Source of the DNA: Paracoccaceae bacterium
GTDB taxonomy: Bacteria > Pseudomonadota > Alphaproteobacteria > Rhodobacterales > Rhodobacteraceae
Assembly (NCBI GenBank): GCA_020630695.1
Contig: JAHDIS010000003.1
Span: 1 to 64,000 of the forward strand
Length of the DNA stretch: 64,000 bases
Direction: 5' to 3'
The number at the start of each line of letters is the position of its first letter. The stretch's first letter is position 1. Made by a program: the position numbers and the translations under genes. Shown here piece after piece: positions 18,860 to 27,622 of the stretch. The notes beneath the pieces were generated by a model that saw nothing but the letters and a program-made list of their open reading frames with translations, was not told the origin of the DNA and did no database searches.

Positions 18860-21343
18860 TCAGCTGAGAGTACGTTCGATTTCTTCGCGTTCGAAGATTT
18901 CGATTACATCGCCGGGACGGATATCGTCATAGTTTTCAAAGGCCATGCCACATTCCTGACCGGACTGCACTTCGGCCACTTCATCCTTGAAGCGCTTGAG
19001 CGTTTTGAGTGTGCCCTCGTGGATCACAACATCATCACGCAGCAGACGCACGCCGGCACTGCGGCGCGCAACGCCTTCGGTAACCAGACAGCCCGCAACC
19101 TTGCCGACGCCCGTAACCTTGAAGACTTCCTTGATCGACGCATAGCCGATGAAGTTTTCACGCACTTCGTTGGACAACAGGCCAGAGGCCGCCGCTTTGA
19201 CGTCATCAACAAGATCGTAGATCACGCTGTAGTAACGCAGTTCCACGCCCTTTTGGTTGGCTGAGTTCCGAGCCGAGGCATTGGCACGCACGTTAAAGCC
19301 GATGACCGGACATCCGGATGCTTCGGCAAGACCCACATCGGATTCAGTGATCGCACCAACGCCCGAGTGAAGGACCCGAACACGGACTTCATCGTTGCCG
19401 ACTTTCTCAAGCGCCTGAACAATCGCTTCGGACGAACCTTGCACGTCGGCTTTTACCAGCACTGGCAATTCCGAAACGTTCTCGTCGTCCTTAGCCTTTT
19501 GCATCAGCTGTTCGAGCGTTGTCGCAGCACCTGCGGCCGCACGTTTTTCTTTGGCCACGTTGGCGCGGTATTCTGCGATTTCGCGGGCCTGTGCCTCGGT
19601 GTCTGTGACGTTCAGAACATCACCCGCCTCTGGCGTGCCATTCAGGCCAAGCACTTCGACAGGAACCGATGGACCGGCTTCCTTGACGCGATCACCCTTG
19701 TCGTTGATCAGCGCGCGGACCTTACCGTACTGCTCACCTACAACGAAGATGTCACCCTGGCGCAACGTACCGTTCTGAACCAGAACAGTCGCCACAGGAC
19801 CACGGCCCACATCCAGCTGGGCTTCGATCACAGCACCCTGTGCCGCACGATCCGGGTTCGCCTTGAGTTCGAGGATTTCCGCCTGCAATGCGATCGCATC
19901 AAGCAGTTCATCAAGACCCTGCCCCGAGATGGCCGAGACTTCTACGTCCTGAACATCACCGGACATCTCTTCCACGATCACTTCGTGCTGCAGAAGATCG
20001 GTCCGAACCTTGGTTGGGTTGGCTTCCGGCTTGTCGATCTTGTTGATCGCAACAATCATCGGCACTTCGGCGGCTTTGGCGTGGTTAATCGCTTCGACGG
20101 TTTGCGGCATAACCGCATCGTCCGCAGCAACAACCAGAACGACAATGTCCGTCACCTGCGCGCCGCGCGACCGCATCGACGTAAATGCCGCGTGGCCGGG
20201 TGTATCGAGGAACGACAGAACGGTGCCGCTATCGGTTGTCACCTGATAAGCACCGATATGCTGGGTGATACCGCCGGCTTCGCCCGCTGTGACCTTGGCA
20301 TCGCGGATCGCATCCAAAAGCGATGTTTTGCCGTGGTCAACGTGACCCATGATCGTGATGACCGGTGGGCGCGGTTTCAGGTCAGCCGCATCGTCTTCGG
20401 CTTCCTTGATCACGTCCTCAACGTCAGCATCCGATACCCGCGTCACCTTGTGACCGAATTCTTCGATGATGAGTTCCGCAGTGTCCTGATCAATGGTCTG
20501 GTTCTGGGTCGCCATGATTCCGTTGGTCATCAGCGCCTTGACGACGTCTGCAACCTTTTCGGTCATCCGGTTGGCCAGTTCCGCAACTGTGATCGCTTCG
20601 GGCAACTGCACGTCACGCACAACCTTTTCACGTTGCTGCGTGCCACCCATCGCCTTCTGACGTGCGCGTTCCTGCTTCCGCTTCATGGCGGCCATGGACT
20701 TCTGACGGCCACCTTCGCCACCAAGAGCCTGGTTCAGGGTCAGCTTGCCGGAACGGCGTCCACCATCGTCGCGGCTCTTGCGGCCACCGCGATCGTCGCG
20801 CTCTTGCTTGCGAGGTGCCGGGGATGCAGGGGCTGCACGACCACGCGGCGCTTCTTTTGCGGCCGGCGGTGCTGCAGCTGGCTCAGCCGCACGTTTGGCG
20901 GCCTCGGCTGCTTCGCGCGCCTTGCGCTCTTCTTCTTCGGCTTTGGCCTTCAGGCGCTCTTCAGCTTCGCGCTGTTCGCGTTCCTTGGCTTCTTTCTCTG
21001 CACGCTGGCGGGCACGCTCTTCTGCGCGGGCCTTTTCTTCGGCTTCGCGGCGCGCCGCATCGTCCGCTTCGCGGGCTTTCGCAGCCTGCAAAGCCTTCAT
21101 CCGGCGTTCCATTTCCGCATCGGAAATACCAGCCGGACGCTTGGCAGAGGAGCCACCGCCCGCGCCAACGGATGCATTGGGCTTGGCGCCCGGAGCCGCG
21201 CCCGGTTTGGGCACCACAACGCGCTTGCGCTTGGTTTCCACCACGACGTTTTTGGTACGCCCATGGCTGAAGCTCTGCTTCACATTCCCCGAGCGGGGAC
21301 CACCGCGCAAACCCAGTGTCTTTTTGCCGTCGTTATCGCTCAT
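18860..21343 (-). CDS. infB: Translation initiation factor IF-2
   Basis: IF-2 is the GTPase that places initiator tRNA on the 30S subunit and joins the 50S. The 827-residue protein has a long charged Ala/Glu/Arg N-terminal region (about 60-230), an IF2-N segment ([20 protein letters not shown]), and the GTPase domain with [24 protein letters not shown] and NKID, followed by the conserved domains up to [13 protein letters not shown]. The helical N-terminal region is normal for alphaproteobacteria. It is the last gene of rimP-nusA-rnpM-infB, 9 bp after rnpM, and ends at the bidirectional terminator. Confidence 0.98.
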   Translation of the reverse strand: MSDNDGKKTLGLRGGPRSGNVKQSFSHGRTKNVVVETKRKRVVVPKPGAAPGAKPNASVGAGGGSSAKRPAGISDAEMERRMKALQAAKAREADDAARREAEEKARAEERARQRAEKEAKEREQREAEERLKAKAEEEERKAREAAEAAKRAAEPAAAPPAAKEAPRGRAAPASPAPRKQERDDRGGRKSRDDGGRRSGKLTLNQALGGEGGRQKSMAAMKRKQERARQKAMGGTQQREKVVRDVQLPEAITVAELANRMTEKVADVVKALMTNGIMATQNQTIDQDTAELIIEEFGHKVTRVSDADVEDVIKEAEDDAADLKPRPPVITIMGHVDHGKTSLLDAIRDAKVTAGEAGGITQHIGAYQVTTDSGTVLSFLDTPGHAAFTSMRSRGAQVTDIVVLVVAADDAVMPQTVEAINHAKAAEVPMIVAINKIDKPEANPTKVRTDLLQHEVIVEEMSGDVQDVEVSAISGQGLDELLDAIALQAEILELKANPDRAAQGAVIEAQLDVGRGPVATVLVQNGTLRQGDIFVVGEQYGKVRALINDKGDRVKEAGPSVPVEVLGLNGTPEAGDVLNVTDTEAQAREIAEYRANVAKEKRAAAGAATTLEQLMQKAKDDENVSELPVLVKADVQGSSEAIVQALEKVGNDEVRVRVLHSGVGAITESDVGLAEASGCPVIGFNVRANASARNSANQKGVELRYYSVIYDLVDDVKAAASGLLSNEVRENFIGYASIKEVFKVTGVGKVAGCLVTEGVARRSAGVRLLRDDVVIHEGTLKTLKRFKDEVAEVQSGQECGMAFENYDDIRPGDVIEIFEREEIERTLS

Positions 21344-21352
21344 AAAGCTCTC

Positions 21353-21988
21353 TTATCCTTTCAGGCGACCCCTGCCGCCTTTATCCGTCCCGCTCTCTGC
21401 TGAACGTACACCCTTCAATCTTTGGGCTTCCTCTACAACACGCTGAGTGAGTCCGCCAGCGCCAAGCGCTGCATGTATCACAGTTTGTCGCCCAAAGGCC
21501 ATTCCCAGCTCATCAGCCGTCAACCAACCAATGTATTTTCCACCGTATGGTGTGCTGAGCTTCGATTTTCCGCGGCTCGACCCATCCTCGGCTTGGATCA
21601 GAACCGTTGCTTCTTCTTTCTGAAGCCAGTCCTTGACCTTTTCGTAGCCCGAAACAGCCGCTCCTGACTTTCGCGCAAGGCTGATCAGATCAACCACCCG
21701 GCGCGACAGCATTTGCTCGACCATGTCCGCCAGCCCATCAGGCACCTGAACCTTCGCCCGCGCCGCCTTGGAAAACAGCCCCTTGTCCGACGCTTTTTCA
21801 AGCGCCCCACGATCGGCTGCCACATATAGACCCCGACCGGGCAATTTTCCAGTGACGTCGGGAACAACCTGTCCGTCCGGCCCGATCGCAAATCGGATCA
21901 GGCCTGACTTTGGCTGCGCCTCGCCCGTGGCGATGCATTTCCGCTCGGGCCCGTCTTCACGGGATTTGCTGGCACCACCACGACCCAA
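21353..21988 (-). CDS. RNA-binding protein, YlxR (RnpM) domain fused to an L7Ae-like domain
   Basis: The 211-residue protein has an N-terminal YlxR/DUF448 domain (about 10-85) with RKCIATGE and GKLPGRGLYVAADRGALEKA, then an L7Ae/YlxQ-like RNA-binding domain (about 90-185) with DLISLARKSGAAVSGYEKV. In Firmicutes these are separate genes, ylxR and ylxQ, in the same operon between nusA and infB; alphaproteobacteria commonly have the fusion. The start is TTG, 5 bp after the nusA stop, with AGGAG 8 bases upstream. YlxR proteins have been linked to RNase P RNA control. The tail after 190 is basic and low in complexity. Confidence 0.88.
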   Translation of the reverse strand: MGRGGASKSREDGPERKCIATGEAQPKSGLIRFAIGPDGQVVPDVTGKLPGRGLYVAADRGALEKASDKGLFSKAARAKVQVPDGLADMVEQMLSRRVVDLISLARKSGAAVSGYEKVKDWLQKEEATVLIQAEDGSSRGKSKLSTPYGGKYIGWLTADELGMAFGRQTVIHAALGAGGLTQRVVEEAQRLKGVRSAESGTDKGGRGRLKG

Positions 21989-21993
21989 TAGGC

Positions 21994-23616
21994 TTACTCC
22001 TGACCTTCTTCGGCGACGTCGTCACCTTCAGCTTCGGCTGCTTCTGCAGCGGCCAGCTCTTCGGGATCGACCCAACCCAACAGGATGCGCGCAGTCATGA
22101 CCATATTCTGCGCTTCCTCGAGAGAAACGTCGAACTTTTCGAGCAAACCATCGTCCTTCACACGTTGTCCATCAACGGTCGTCCAGCCACCGGCCAGTTC
22201 CCAGTCGGCACAAGTCGCGAAATCTTCGAGAGTCTTCACACCGTCCTCGGCGAGCACTTCGGCCATCTGGGGCGTCAGGCCTTCGAAGCCGATCAGGCTG
22301 TCCTCTGCGCCCAGTTCGCGGGCGCGTTCCAGAGCCTTGCGGGCCTGCTCTTCCAGCACGTCACGGGCACGGGCCTGCAATTCTCCGGCGGTATCTTCGT
22401 CGACACCATCGATGACCAGAAGTTCGTCAAGCTCAACGTAAGCCACCTCTTCGAGGTTGCTGAAGCCTTCCGAGACAAGCAACTGCGCGAAGAATTCATC
22501 CAGATCCAGCGCCGCCATGAACAGACGTGTGCGTTCTTCGAATTCTTTCTGACGACGTGCCGATTCTTCTTCTTCGGTCATGATGTCGATATCAAGACCA
22601 GTCAGCTGCGAGGCCAAACGCACGTTCTGACCGCGGCGCCCAATGGCCAGAGACAGCTGTTCGTCAGGAACAACCACCTCGATGCGCTCGGCGTCTTCGT
22701 CCAGAACCACCTTGGAAACTTCGGCAGGCTGCAATGCGTTCACAAGGAAGGTCGGCATGTCTTCATTCCAAGGAATGATATCGATCTTTTCGCCCTGCAA
22801 TTCATTCACAACGGCCTGAACACGGCTGCCGCGCATACCAACGCAAGCACCTACGGGGTCGATGGATCCATCATAGGACACAACGCCAATTTTGGCGCGT
22901 GAGCCGGGATCGCGTGCAACGGCTTTGATCTCGATGATGCCGTCATAAATTTCCGGCACTTCCATCTTGAACAGTTCAGCCATGAATTCTGGCGCTGTGC
23001 GCGACAGGAAAATCTGCGGGCCACGCGCTTCGCGGCGAACATCTTTGATATAGCAACGGATGCGGTCGCCGGGACGATAGCTTTCGCGGCCGATCTTTTC
23101 GTTACGGCGCAGGATCGCTTCGCCACGGCCCACGTCGACGATGACGTTTCCGTATTCTTCGCGTTTGACAGTACCGTTGATGATCGTGCCAGCGCGGTCT
23201 TGGAATTCCTCAAACTGACGGTCACGCTCAGCTTCGCGCACCTTTTGAAGAATAACCTGCTTGGCCGACTGCGCCGCGATCCGGCCCAGTTCAACCGGTG
23301 GAACTTCTTCTACAAAGGTGTCGCCAACCGCTGGATTTTCCATGTACTGGCGGGCCTGTTCGACAGTGAACTCGGCCTGGTAGTTCTCCAGCTCTTCCTC
23401 TTCGACCACGGTGCGGACACGGGTAAAGGTTGCCTTACCGGTCTTGCGGTCGATCGACACGCGGATGTCCATTTCCGCGCCGTAGCGGGATTTGGCCGCA
23501 CGGGCGAGCGATTCTTCCATTGCTTCCACAACGAGCGATGGGTCGATCATCTTTTCGCGTGCCACCGCTTCGGCGGTCTGCAAAAGTTCCAGCTGGTTGG
23601 CTGAGGTAATTGCCAT
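21994..23616 (-). CDS. nusA: Transcription termination/antitermination protein NusA
   Basis: NusA binds RNA polymerase and RNA and controls pausing, hairpin termination and antitermination. The 540-residue protein shows the N-terminal polymerase-binding domain, an S1 domain (GTIINGTVKREEYGNVIVDV), KH domains (IGVVSYDGSIDPVGACVGMRG; LAIGRRGQNVRLASQLTG) and acidic helix-hairpin-helix repeats at the C-terminus. A ribosome site AGGAG lies 8 bases before the ATG. It sits between rimP and rnpM. Because NusA promotes hairpin termination, the hairpin in this operon's leader is of special interest. Confidence 0.97.
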   Translation of the reverse strand: MAITSANQLELLQTAEAVAREKMIDPSLVVEAMEESLARAAKSRYGAEMDIRVSIDRKTGKATFTRVRTVVEEEELENYQAEFTVEQARQYMENPAVGDTFVEEVPPVELGRIAAQSAKQVILQKVREAERDRQFEEFQDRAGTIINGTVKREEYGNVIVDVGRGEAILRRNEKIGRESYRPGDRIRCYIKDVRREARGPQIFLSRTAPEFMAELFKMEVPEIYDGIIEIKAVARDPGSRAKIGVVSYDGSIDPVGACVGMRGSRVQAVVNELQGEKIDIIPWNEDMPTFLVNALQPAEVSKVVLDEDAERIEVVVPDEQLSLAIGRRGQNVRLASQLTGLDIDIMTEEEESARRQKEFEERTRLFMAALDLDEFFAQLLVSEGFSNLEEVAYVELDELLVIDGVDEDTAGELQARARDVLEEQARKALERARELGAEDSLIGFEGLTPQMAEVLAEDGVKTLEDFATCADWELAGGWTTVDGQRVKDDGLLEKFDVSLEEAQNMVMTARILLGWVDPEELAAAEAAEAEGDDVAEEGQE

Positions 23617-23621
23617 CTGTC

Positions 23622-24188
23622 TTACTCCTCCTGCGGCCCTTCGGCCTCGATCTCATCGAATTTCGTCTCGTCCACAGCCGAGGCTTTGCGCGCCTTCAGC
23701 ATCTCACGAACAAGTTCATCAGTCATGACCAGCTTGGCTTCCGCCAACCAGTCGAATTGAAGGCCGATTGTGCCTTCTTCAAGGTTAATCAGGACCTCAC
23801 CGTCTTCGACCCCGGCCAATACGCCGCGAAACCGTTTGCGACCATCAATCAGGTCTGCGGTTTCCAGCTTGGCCTCATAGCCTTCAAACGTCTCAAAGTC
23901 CTTCAATCGGGTCAGTGGGCGGTCTATGCCCGGGCTCGAGACTTCGAGCACATAGGCGTCCAGGATCGGATCCTCGACATCCAGCAAGGCGCTGACAGCT
24001 GTCGAAATCTGCGCGCATTCATCGACTTCGATCCCGCCGGTCGGACGTTCCGCCATGATCTGCAACGTTGGTGTGTTGCCCCCCATCAGACGAATCCGAA
24101 CCAGTTCGAATCCCATGTCCTCAATCACAGGGGTCGTGATCTCAGCCAGTCGCTGATCCATCGAGGTTTTAGCGATAAGGTCGCTCAT
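23622..24188 (-). CDS. rimP: Ribosome maturation factor RimP
   Basis: RimP is needed for maturation of the 30S ribosomal subunit. The 188-residue protein has the N-terminal alpha-beta domain ([52 protein letters not shown]) and the SH3-like C-terminal domain ([20 protein letters not shown]). It is the first gene of the nusA operon; nusA starts 5 bp downstream. The start at 24188 has only a weak AAAGG ribosome site; an ATG nine codons in is an alternative. The 150-bp leader upstream contains a terminator-like hairpin. Confidence 0.95.
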   Translation of the reverse strand: MSDLIAKTSMDQRLAEITTPVIEDMGFELVRIRLMGGNTPTLQIMAERPTGGIEVDECAQISTAVSALLDVEDPILDAYVLEVSSPGIDRPLTRLKDFETFEGYEAKLETADLIDGRKRFRGVLAGVEDGEVLINLEEGTIGLQFDWLAEAKLVMTDELVREMLKARKASAVDETKFDEIEAEGPQEE

Positions 24189-24230
24189 CTACTTGCCTTT
24201 CGCGGGCATCGGCCATCTGAGCCACGGGCA

Positions 24231-24255
24231 CAAAAAAACGGGCCCGCGGCCCGTT
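24231..24255 (-). terminator. Rho-independent hairpin in the rimP-nusA leader (terminator or attenuator)
   Basis: On the minus strand AACGGGCC/GGCCCGTT with a 3-base loop (24237-24255) is followed by a run of seven T. It is a near-ideal intrinsic terminator. It could simply end the upstream lytic transglycosylase gene, but it also lies about 50 bp before rimP and downstream of a promoter-like sequence, so it may attenuate the operon. Confidence 0.85.
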
Positions 24256-24307
24256 ACACTTTCCGGTGGGCGCCGGGTTTGGACCCCAGCGCGCCGCTGT
24301 TGAGCGT

Positions 24308-24336
24308 GATATAGGCGAGCGGCGCGCATTGCGCAA
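24308..24336 (-). promoter_or_regulatory. Putative promoter of the rimP-nusA-rnpM-infB operon
   Basis: On the minus strand TTGCGC (24336-24331) and TATATC (24313-24308) are 17 bases apart, a housekeeping-type promoter about 120 bp before rimP. It lies upstream of the intrinsic terminator at 24231-24255, so transcripts from it must pass that hairpin. A perfect 10-bp inverted repeat (24289-24298 with 24318-24327) spans the -10 region. Confidence 0.5.
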
Positions 24337-24365
24337 GGACAAAGCACGGACGGGCCTTGCCGGGT

Positions 24366-25604
24366 CTATCGCAAAGCCGATTTCATCGCTGCCTTTGGAA
24401 AACAGGTCGCCATCTGTCCGCGCGATTCCTGCCAGCGCCCGATTGACCGGCGTGTCTTGAACCCAGCAAGTCCATCGGCGCCACCAACATCATGACCCAT
24501 CCGCTCCAGCGCTCGCTGCATAACCGCGACATCCGATCGATAAAGCCCGCCCACATTGCCCCAGCCAGCGGTGAAGTCACCCATTCCATATTGGATGCGA
24601 TCCCCCACATGCCCGACAAACAAGGCGTAGAGGTCTGAGTTGTTGTAGTCTTTGAGCACATAGAAATTGGGCGTTACGATAAAGGCAGGACCATCACGCC
24701 CTGCAGGCATCAGCAGATATCCCTCGGCGCGGCGCTCGTGTTCGGGGAATGCCTTGCCCGAAACGCGCTTGACCCCCAGCTTTTCCCAATCCCGAATGCG
24801 GCGACCCTGATCCGGCCCTTCCAGAGAACAGGAAACCGAAGCGGGCACCGTCACTTCAAACCCCCAGTCACGCCCCTTTTTCCAACCGTGCTTGGCCAGA
24901 TAGTTGCCGATGGATGCGATTGTATCTGCTTCAGAGCGCCAGATATCAGCTTTGCGATCACCATTTCCGTCGGCCGCATATTTCAGAAAATTGCTGGGCA
25001 TGAACTGCGGCTGACCCAAGGCACCGGCCCAGCTGCTGTTCATGGCTTTGCCCGGCGCGTGCCCTGCCTGCGCAATCTTTAGTGCTGCGATCAGCTCGTC
25101 TGAAAAGTAGTCGGCGCGGGTGCTCATGAACCCCTTGGTTCCCAGCACTTCAAAGGCGTTGTTTCGGATTGGCACCTGACCATACCCCGACTCGCGCCCC
25201 CAGATCCCCAGAATGACCCGACCCGGAACACCCGTCTTGCGTTCGGTCGCCGCGAGAGCCTGCGCATGTCGCTTTGCCATCTGCCGACCGACACGGGTCG
25301 CACCATCGATGGACCCGCGGTTAAAGTATTTGCCCGGCGATCCAAACTCGGCCTGCCGCTGGCGTTTGGGGGTTTGCGCCCGCGTTCCCGGCGGCACGAG
25401 ATCCGGAAGCTTCCAATTCAGCGAAACCCCGGCAAAGGCCGCATCAAAAGTGCGCCTCGATACACCCTCGCGCTTGGCCCTTGGCCAAATGACTTGCTCC
25501 AACCAACTTTGAAACTGTTTTTCGATCGCACCTTTGTTTTGCGCGGATCCAGTTTGGGGCACCAAAGTCAGGGCAAGGCAAAAGACAATCAATCGCAGAA
25601 GCAT
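24366..25604 (-). CDS. Lytic murein transglycosylase (MltB family) with C-terminal peptidoglycan-binding domain
   Basis: This periplasmic enzyme cuts peptidoglycan between MurNAc and GlcNAc, leaving a 1,6-anhydro end. The 412-residue protein has a signal peptide (MLLRLIVFCLALTLVPQTGSAQ), the MltB-type catalytic domain with the active Glu in IWGRESGYG (E138), then GALGQPQFMPSNFLKYA and YNNSDLYALFVGHVGDRI, and a C-terminal peptidoglycan_binding_1 domain (RSDVAVMQRALERMGHDVGG). The internal ATG at 25604 begins the signal peptide; the frame opens 7 codons earlier. It is divergent from the urease operon. Confidence 0.92.
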   Translation of the reverse strand: MLLRLIVFCLALTLVPQTGSAQNKGAIEKQFQSWLEQVIWPRAKREGVSRRTFDAAFAGVSLNWKLPDLVPPGTRAQTPKRQRQAEFGSPGKYFNRGSIDGATRVGRQMAKRHAQALAATERKTGVPGRVILGIWGRESGYGQVPIRNNAFEVLGTKGFMSTRADYFSDELIAALKIAQAGHAPGKAMNSSWAGALGQPQFMPSNFLKYAADGNGDRKADIWRSEADTIASIGNYLAKHGWKKGRDWGFEVTVPASVSCSLEGPDQGRRIRDWEKLGVKRVSGKAFPEHERRAEGYLLMPAGRDGPAFIVTPNFYVLKDYNNSDLYALFVGHVGDRIQYGMGDFTAGWGNVGGLYRSDVAVMQRALERMGHDVGGADGLAGFKTRRSIGRWQESRGQMATCFPKAAMKSALR

Positions 25605-25847
25605 TGGGTAATCCGGAAAAGCCATTGTTTGAAAACAGCCTAGCGGATTGGTGCGCGCCGTCTATGTGATCCTCGCGCTCGATTCTGGATCGGCGACGCG
25701 CCGCCCGAACACGCAGACCACTGCAACACAAATCGCCTTAAAATTAGTCGCGCCATACATCATAGCGCCTAAATTTTAATCATTGTTGATACTTCGGACG
25801 CAGAGCTACGGGGAATCGTTCAACCGTGTCGGCCAACATGCTGAAAA

Positions 25848-26726
25848 ATGCAGCATCCGCCTCGCGAACAATTCAGGACCAGAGCCATCAACGCGCCCGC
25901 CCATCCCCCGGACATGCAATCGGCTGCCATGCCGCCCCGCGCGCGCGGAGCTGTCAGCATTTCGGCCAAGCCCGGCCCACGCGGCAGCGCGCTGGACCGA
26001 ATGAGACAGGCGGGATCGCTCAAGGTTCTTTTCCCGCGCAGACAAAGTGAAGCGCTGGACGCAGTTCTGGTCAATACGGCAGGCGGTGTCACAGGCGGTG
26101 ATCGCTTCAAGACCGAAGCAACCGCCGCGACTGGAACAAAGCTGACCATTACCACGCAGGCCGCCGAAAGAGCCTATCGCGCTATGCCCGGTCAGACCGG
26201 AACAATCGACAATGTCCTCACGGTCGAAACCGGAGCCCAGATCAACTGGCTGCCTCAGGAAACGATCCTCTTTCAAGGCAGTGCCTTGAAGCGTCGCCTT
26301 TGCGTTGACCTTCAGTGCGAGGCAAAGCTCTTGATTTGCGAGCCCTTGGTTTTCGGACGGACCGCAATGAACGAAACCCTGACCGATGCGGCGCTTGCCG
26401 ACGAAATCAGGGTCACGCGAAACGGCTCTCCACTCTATATCGACCGGCTGGTGATGAACGGAGACCTGCAGGCCAAACTGGCCCGTGCAGGTGTCGCCGC
26501 CGGTGCAGGCGCTCTGGCAACAGTGCTTTTTATCGCCCCAAACGCCGAGGCGCATATCAAAGCGCTCAGAAAGCTGTGTCCGGACAGCGGCGGTGTCAGC
26601 CTGCTTGGCCCGGACACGCTGACAATCCGGTTGCTGGCCTTGGACAGCCACATCCTGCGCCAATCGCTTGTCCCGATCCTGAACCGCCTTAGCGGCACCA
26701 CTCTGCCCAGACCATGGATGCTCTGA
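25848..26726 (+). CDS. ureD: Urease accessory protein UreD
   Basis: UreD (UreH) binds apo-urease and, with UreF and UreG, guides nickel into the active site. The protein is up to 292 residues and carries the family segments [27 protein letters not shown] and [15 protein letters not shown]. The exact start is uncertain: ATGs at 25848, 25914 and 25929 are all in frame and none has a clear ribosome site; the family usually begins close to the [10 protein letters not shown] segment, so one of the later starts may be used. It is the first gene of the urease operon, with ureA 1 bp after its stop. Confidence 0.9.
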   Translation: MQHPPREQFRTRAINAPAHPPDMQSAAMPPRARGAVSISAKPGPRGSALDRMRQAGSLKVLFPRRQSEALDAVLVNTAGGVTGGDRFKTEATAATGTKLTITTQAAERAYRAMPGQTGTIDNVLTVETGAQINWLPQETILFQGSALKRRLCVDLQCEAKLLICEPLVFGRTAMNETLTDAALADEIRVTRNGSPLYIDRLVMNGDLQAKLARAGVAAGAGALATVLFIAPNAEAHIKALRKLCPDSGGVSLLGPDTLTIRLLALDSHILRQSLVPILNRLSGTTLPRPWML

Positions 26727-26727
26727 A

Positions 26728-27030
26728 ATGAACCTGACCCCCCGAGAAAAAGACAAACTGCTGGTCGCGATGGCCGCCGAGGTCGCCCGCAAACGGCTGG
26801 CGCGCGGCGTCAAGCTTAACCACCCCGAAGCCATTGCCCTGATCACCGATGCGGTGGTCGAAGGTGCCCGTGACGGGCGGTCGGTCGCGGACATGATGGA
26901 GGCTGGCGCACAGGTCATAACCCGCGAGCAATGCATGGATGGCGTGCCCGAGATGATCCACGAGGTACAGGTTGAAGCCACCTTTCCGGACGGAACCAAA
27001 CTGGTGACCGTGCACCATCCGATCCGTTGA
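26728..27030 (+). CDS. ureA: Urease subunit gamma
   Basis: This is the small structural subunit of urease, which splits urea to ammonia and carbamate. The 100-residue length is exact for the family, and the sequence [40 protein letters not shown] and VTVHHPIR is diagnostic. It lies 1 bp after ureD and before a small signal-peptide ORF. No unusual residues are seen. Confidence 0.97.
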   Translation: MNLTPREKDKLLVAMAAEVARKRLARGVKLNHPEAIALITDAVVEGARDGRSVADMMEAGAQVITREQCMDGVPEMIHEVQVEATFPDGTKLVTVHHPIR

Positions 27031-27065
27031 GAATGCGTATTTTGGAAAAAGAAGAAGGACAGATC

Positions 27066-27230
27066 ATGAAGATCAAAGCTCTTGCCCTGCTGGCCAGTTT
27101 TGCAGCCTCTCCTGCCGTTGCGCATCCCGGCGCACACATGCACCCCCATTCGGTTGAAGGATGGGTGGTCGGTCTTGGCATTCTGGCCATGCTGGGTGCT
27201 GGTGTTGTCGCCCTAAGGGCCCGCAAATGA
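27066..27230 (+). CDS. 54-residue His-rich membrane peptide within the urease operon
   Basis: A 54-residue peptide sits between ureA and ureB. It has a signal peptide ([19 protein letters not shown]), then a His-rich stretch [10 protein letters not shown] (20-29) and one membrane segment ending in ALRARK. AGAAGGA precedes the ATG at normal spacing and the stop overlaps the ureB start as ATGA, so it is translated with ureB. The HPG...H...HPH pattern recalls the mature N-terminus of the HupE/UreJ nickel permeases, suggesting a periplasmic metal-binding peptide. I do not recognise a named family. Nickel binding is inference only. Confidence 0.7.
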   Translation: MKIKALALLASFAASPAVAHPGAHMHPHSVEGWVVGLGILAMLGAGVVALRARK

Positions 27231-27532
27231 TTCCCGGGGAGTTGATCCCGGCCGAGGGCAGTCTCGAGTTGAACCCGGGGCGGCCTGTTACCACCCTGAT
27301 GGTCGCCAACACCGGCGACAGACCGGTTCAGGTTGGCAGCCACTATCACTTTGCCGAAGCCAATAGTGCTCTGGAGTTTGACCGGGCAACCGCACGCGGC
27401 ATGCGGCTGGATATCGCCGCTGGAACAGCCGTGCGTTTTGAACCCGGCCAGCGCCGCGAAGTGTCGCTGATCCCGATCTCGGGCGCGCGCACGATCTACG
27501 GCTTCAACCAAAATGTGATGGGCCCGCTTTGA
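27227..27532 (+). CDS. ureB: Urease subunit beta
   Basis: This is the second structural subunit of urease. The 101-residue protein begins [20 protein letters not shown] and contains [21 protein letters not shown] and [10 protein letters not shown], all diagnostic. The ATG at 27227 overlaps the stop of the preceding 54-residue peptide; a longer frame upstream covers that peptide out of frame and is not real. The ureC start lies 90 bp downstream, a longer gap than elsewhere in this operon; only non-coding sequence and the ureC ribosome site were seen in it. Confidence 0.96.
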   Translation: MIPGELIPAEGSLELNPGRPVTTLMVANTGDRPVQVGSHYHFAEANSALEFDRATARGMRLDIAAGTAVRFEPGQRREVSLIPISGARTIYGFNQNVMGPL

Positions 27533-27622
27533 TCATTGAACCCGGCGCCATGACGCCTGAACCCTTTCCTGTTTTCCTTGGTGGCCAATTTGCGGGCTGC
27601 CATGCTTTGAGGAGGCAACGAC

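Noticed and set aside
19367-21403. 678-codon open frame antisense to infB
   Set aside because: Shadow of infB, with no ribosome site and no recognised protein.
24289-24327. Perfect 10-bp GC inverted repeat taken as a terminator of the lytic transglycosylase gene
   Set aside because: It spans a good -10 box and lacks a T-run; the clear terminator is at 24231-24255. It may be chance or an operator.
25605-25847. Sigma-54 (NtrC-type) promoter for the urease operon
   Set aside because: I looked for TGGCAC-N5-TTGC upstream of ureD and did not find it. No other promoter was convincing.
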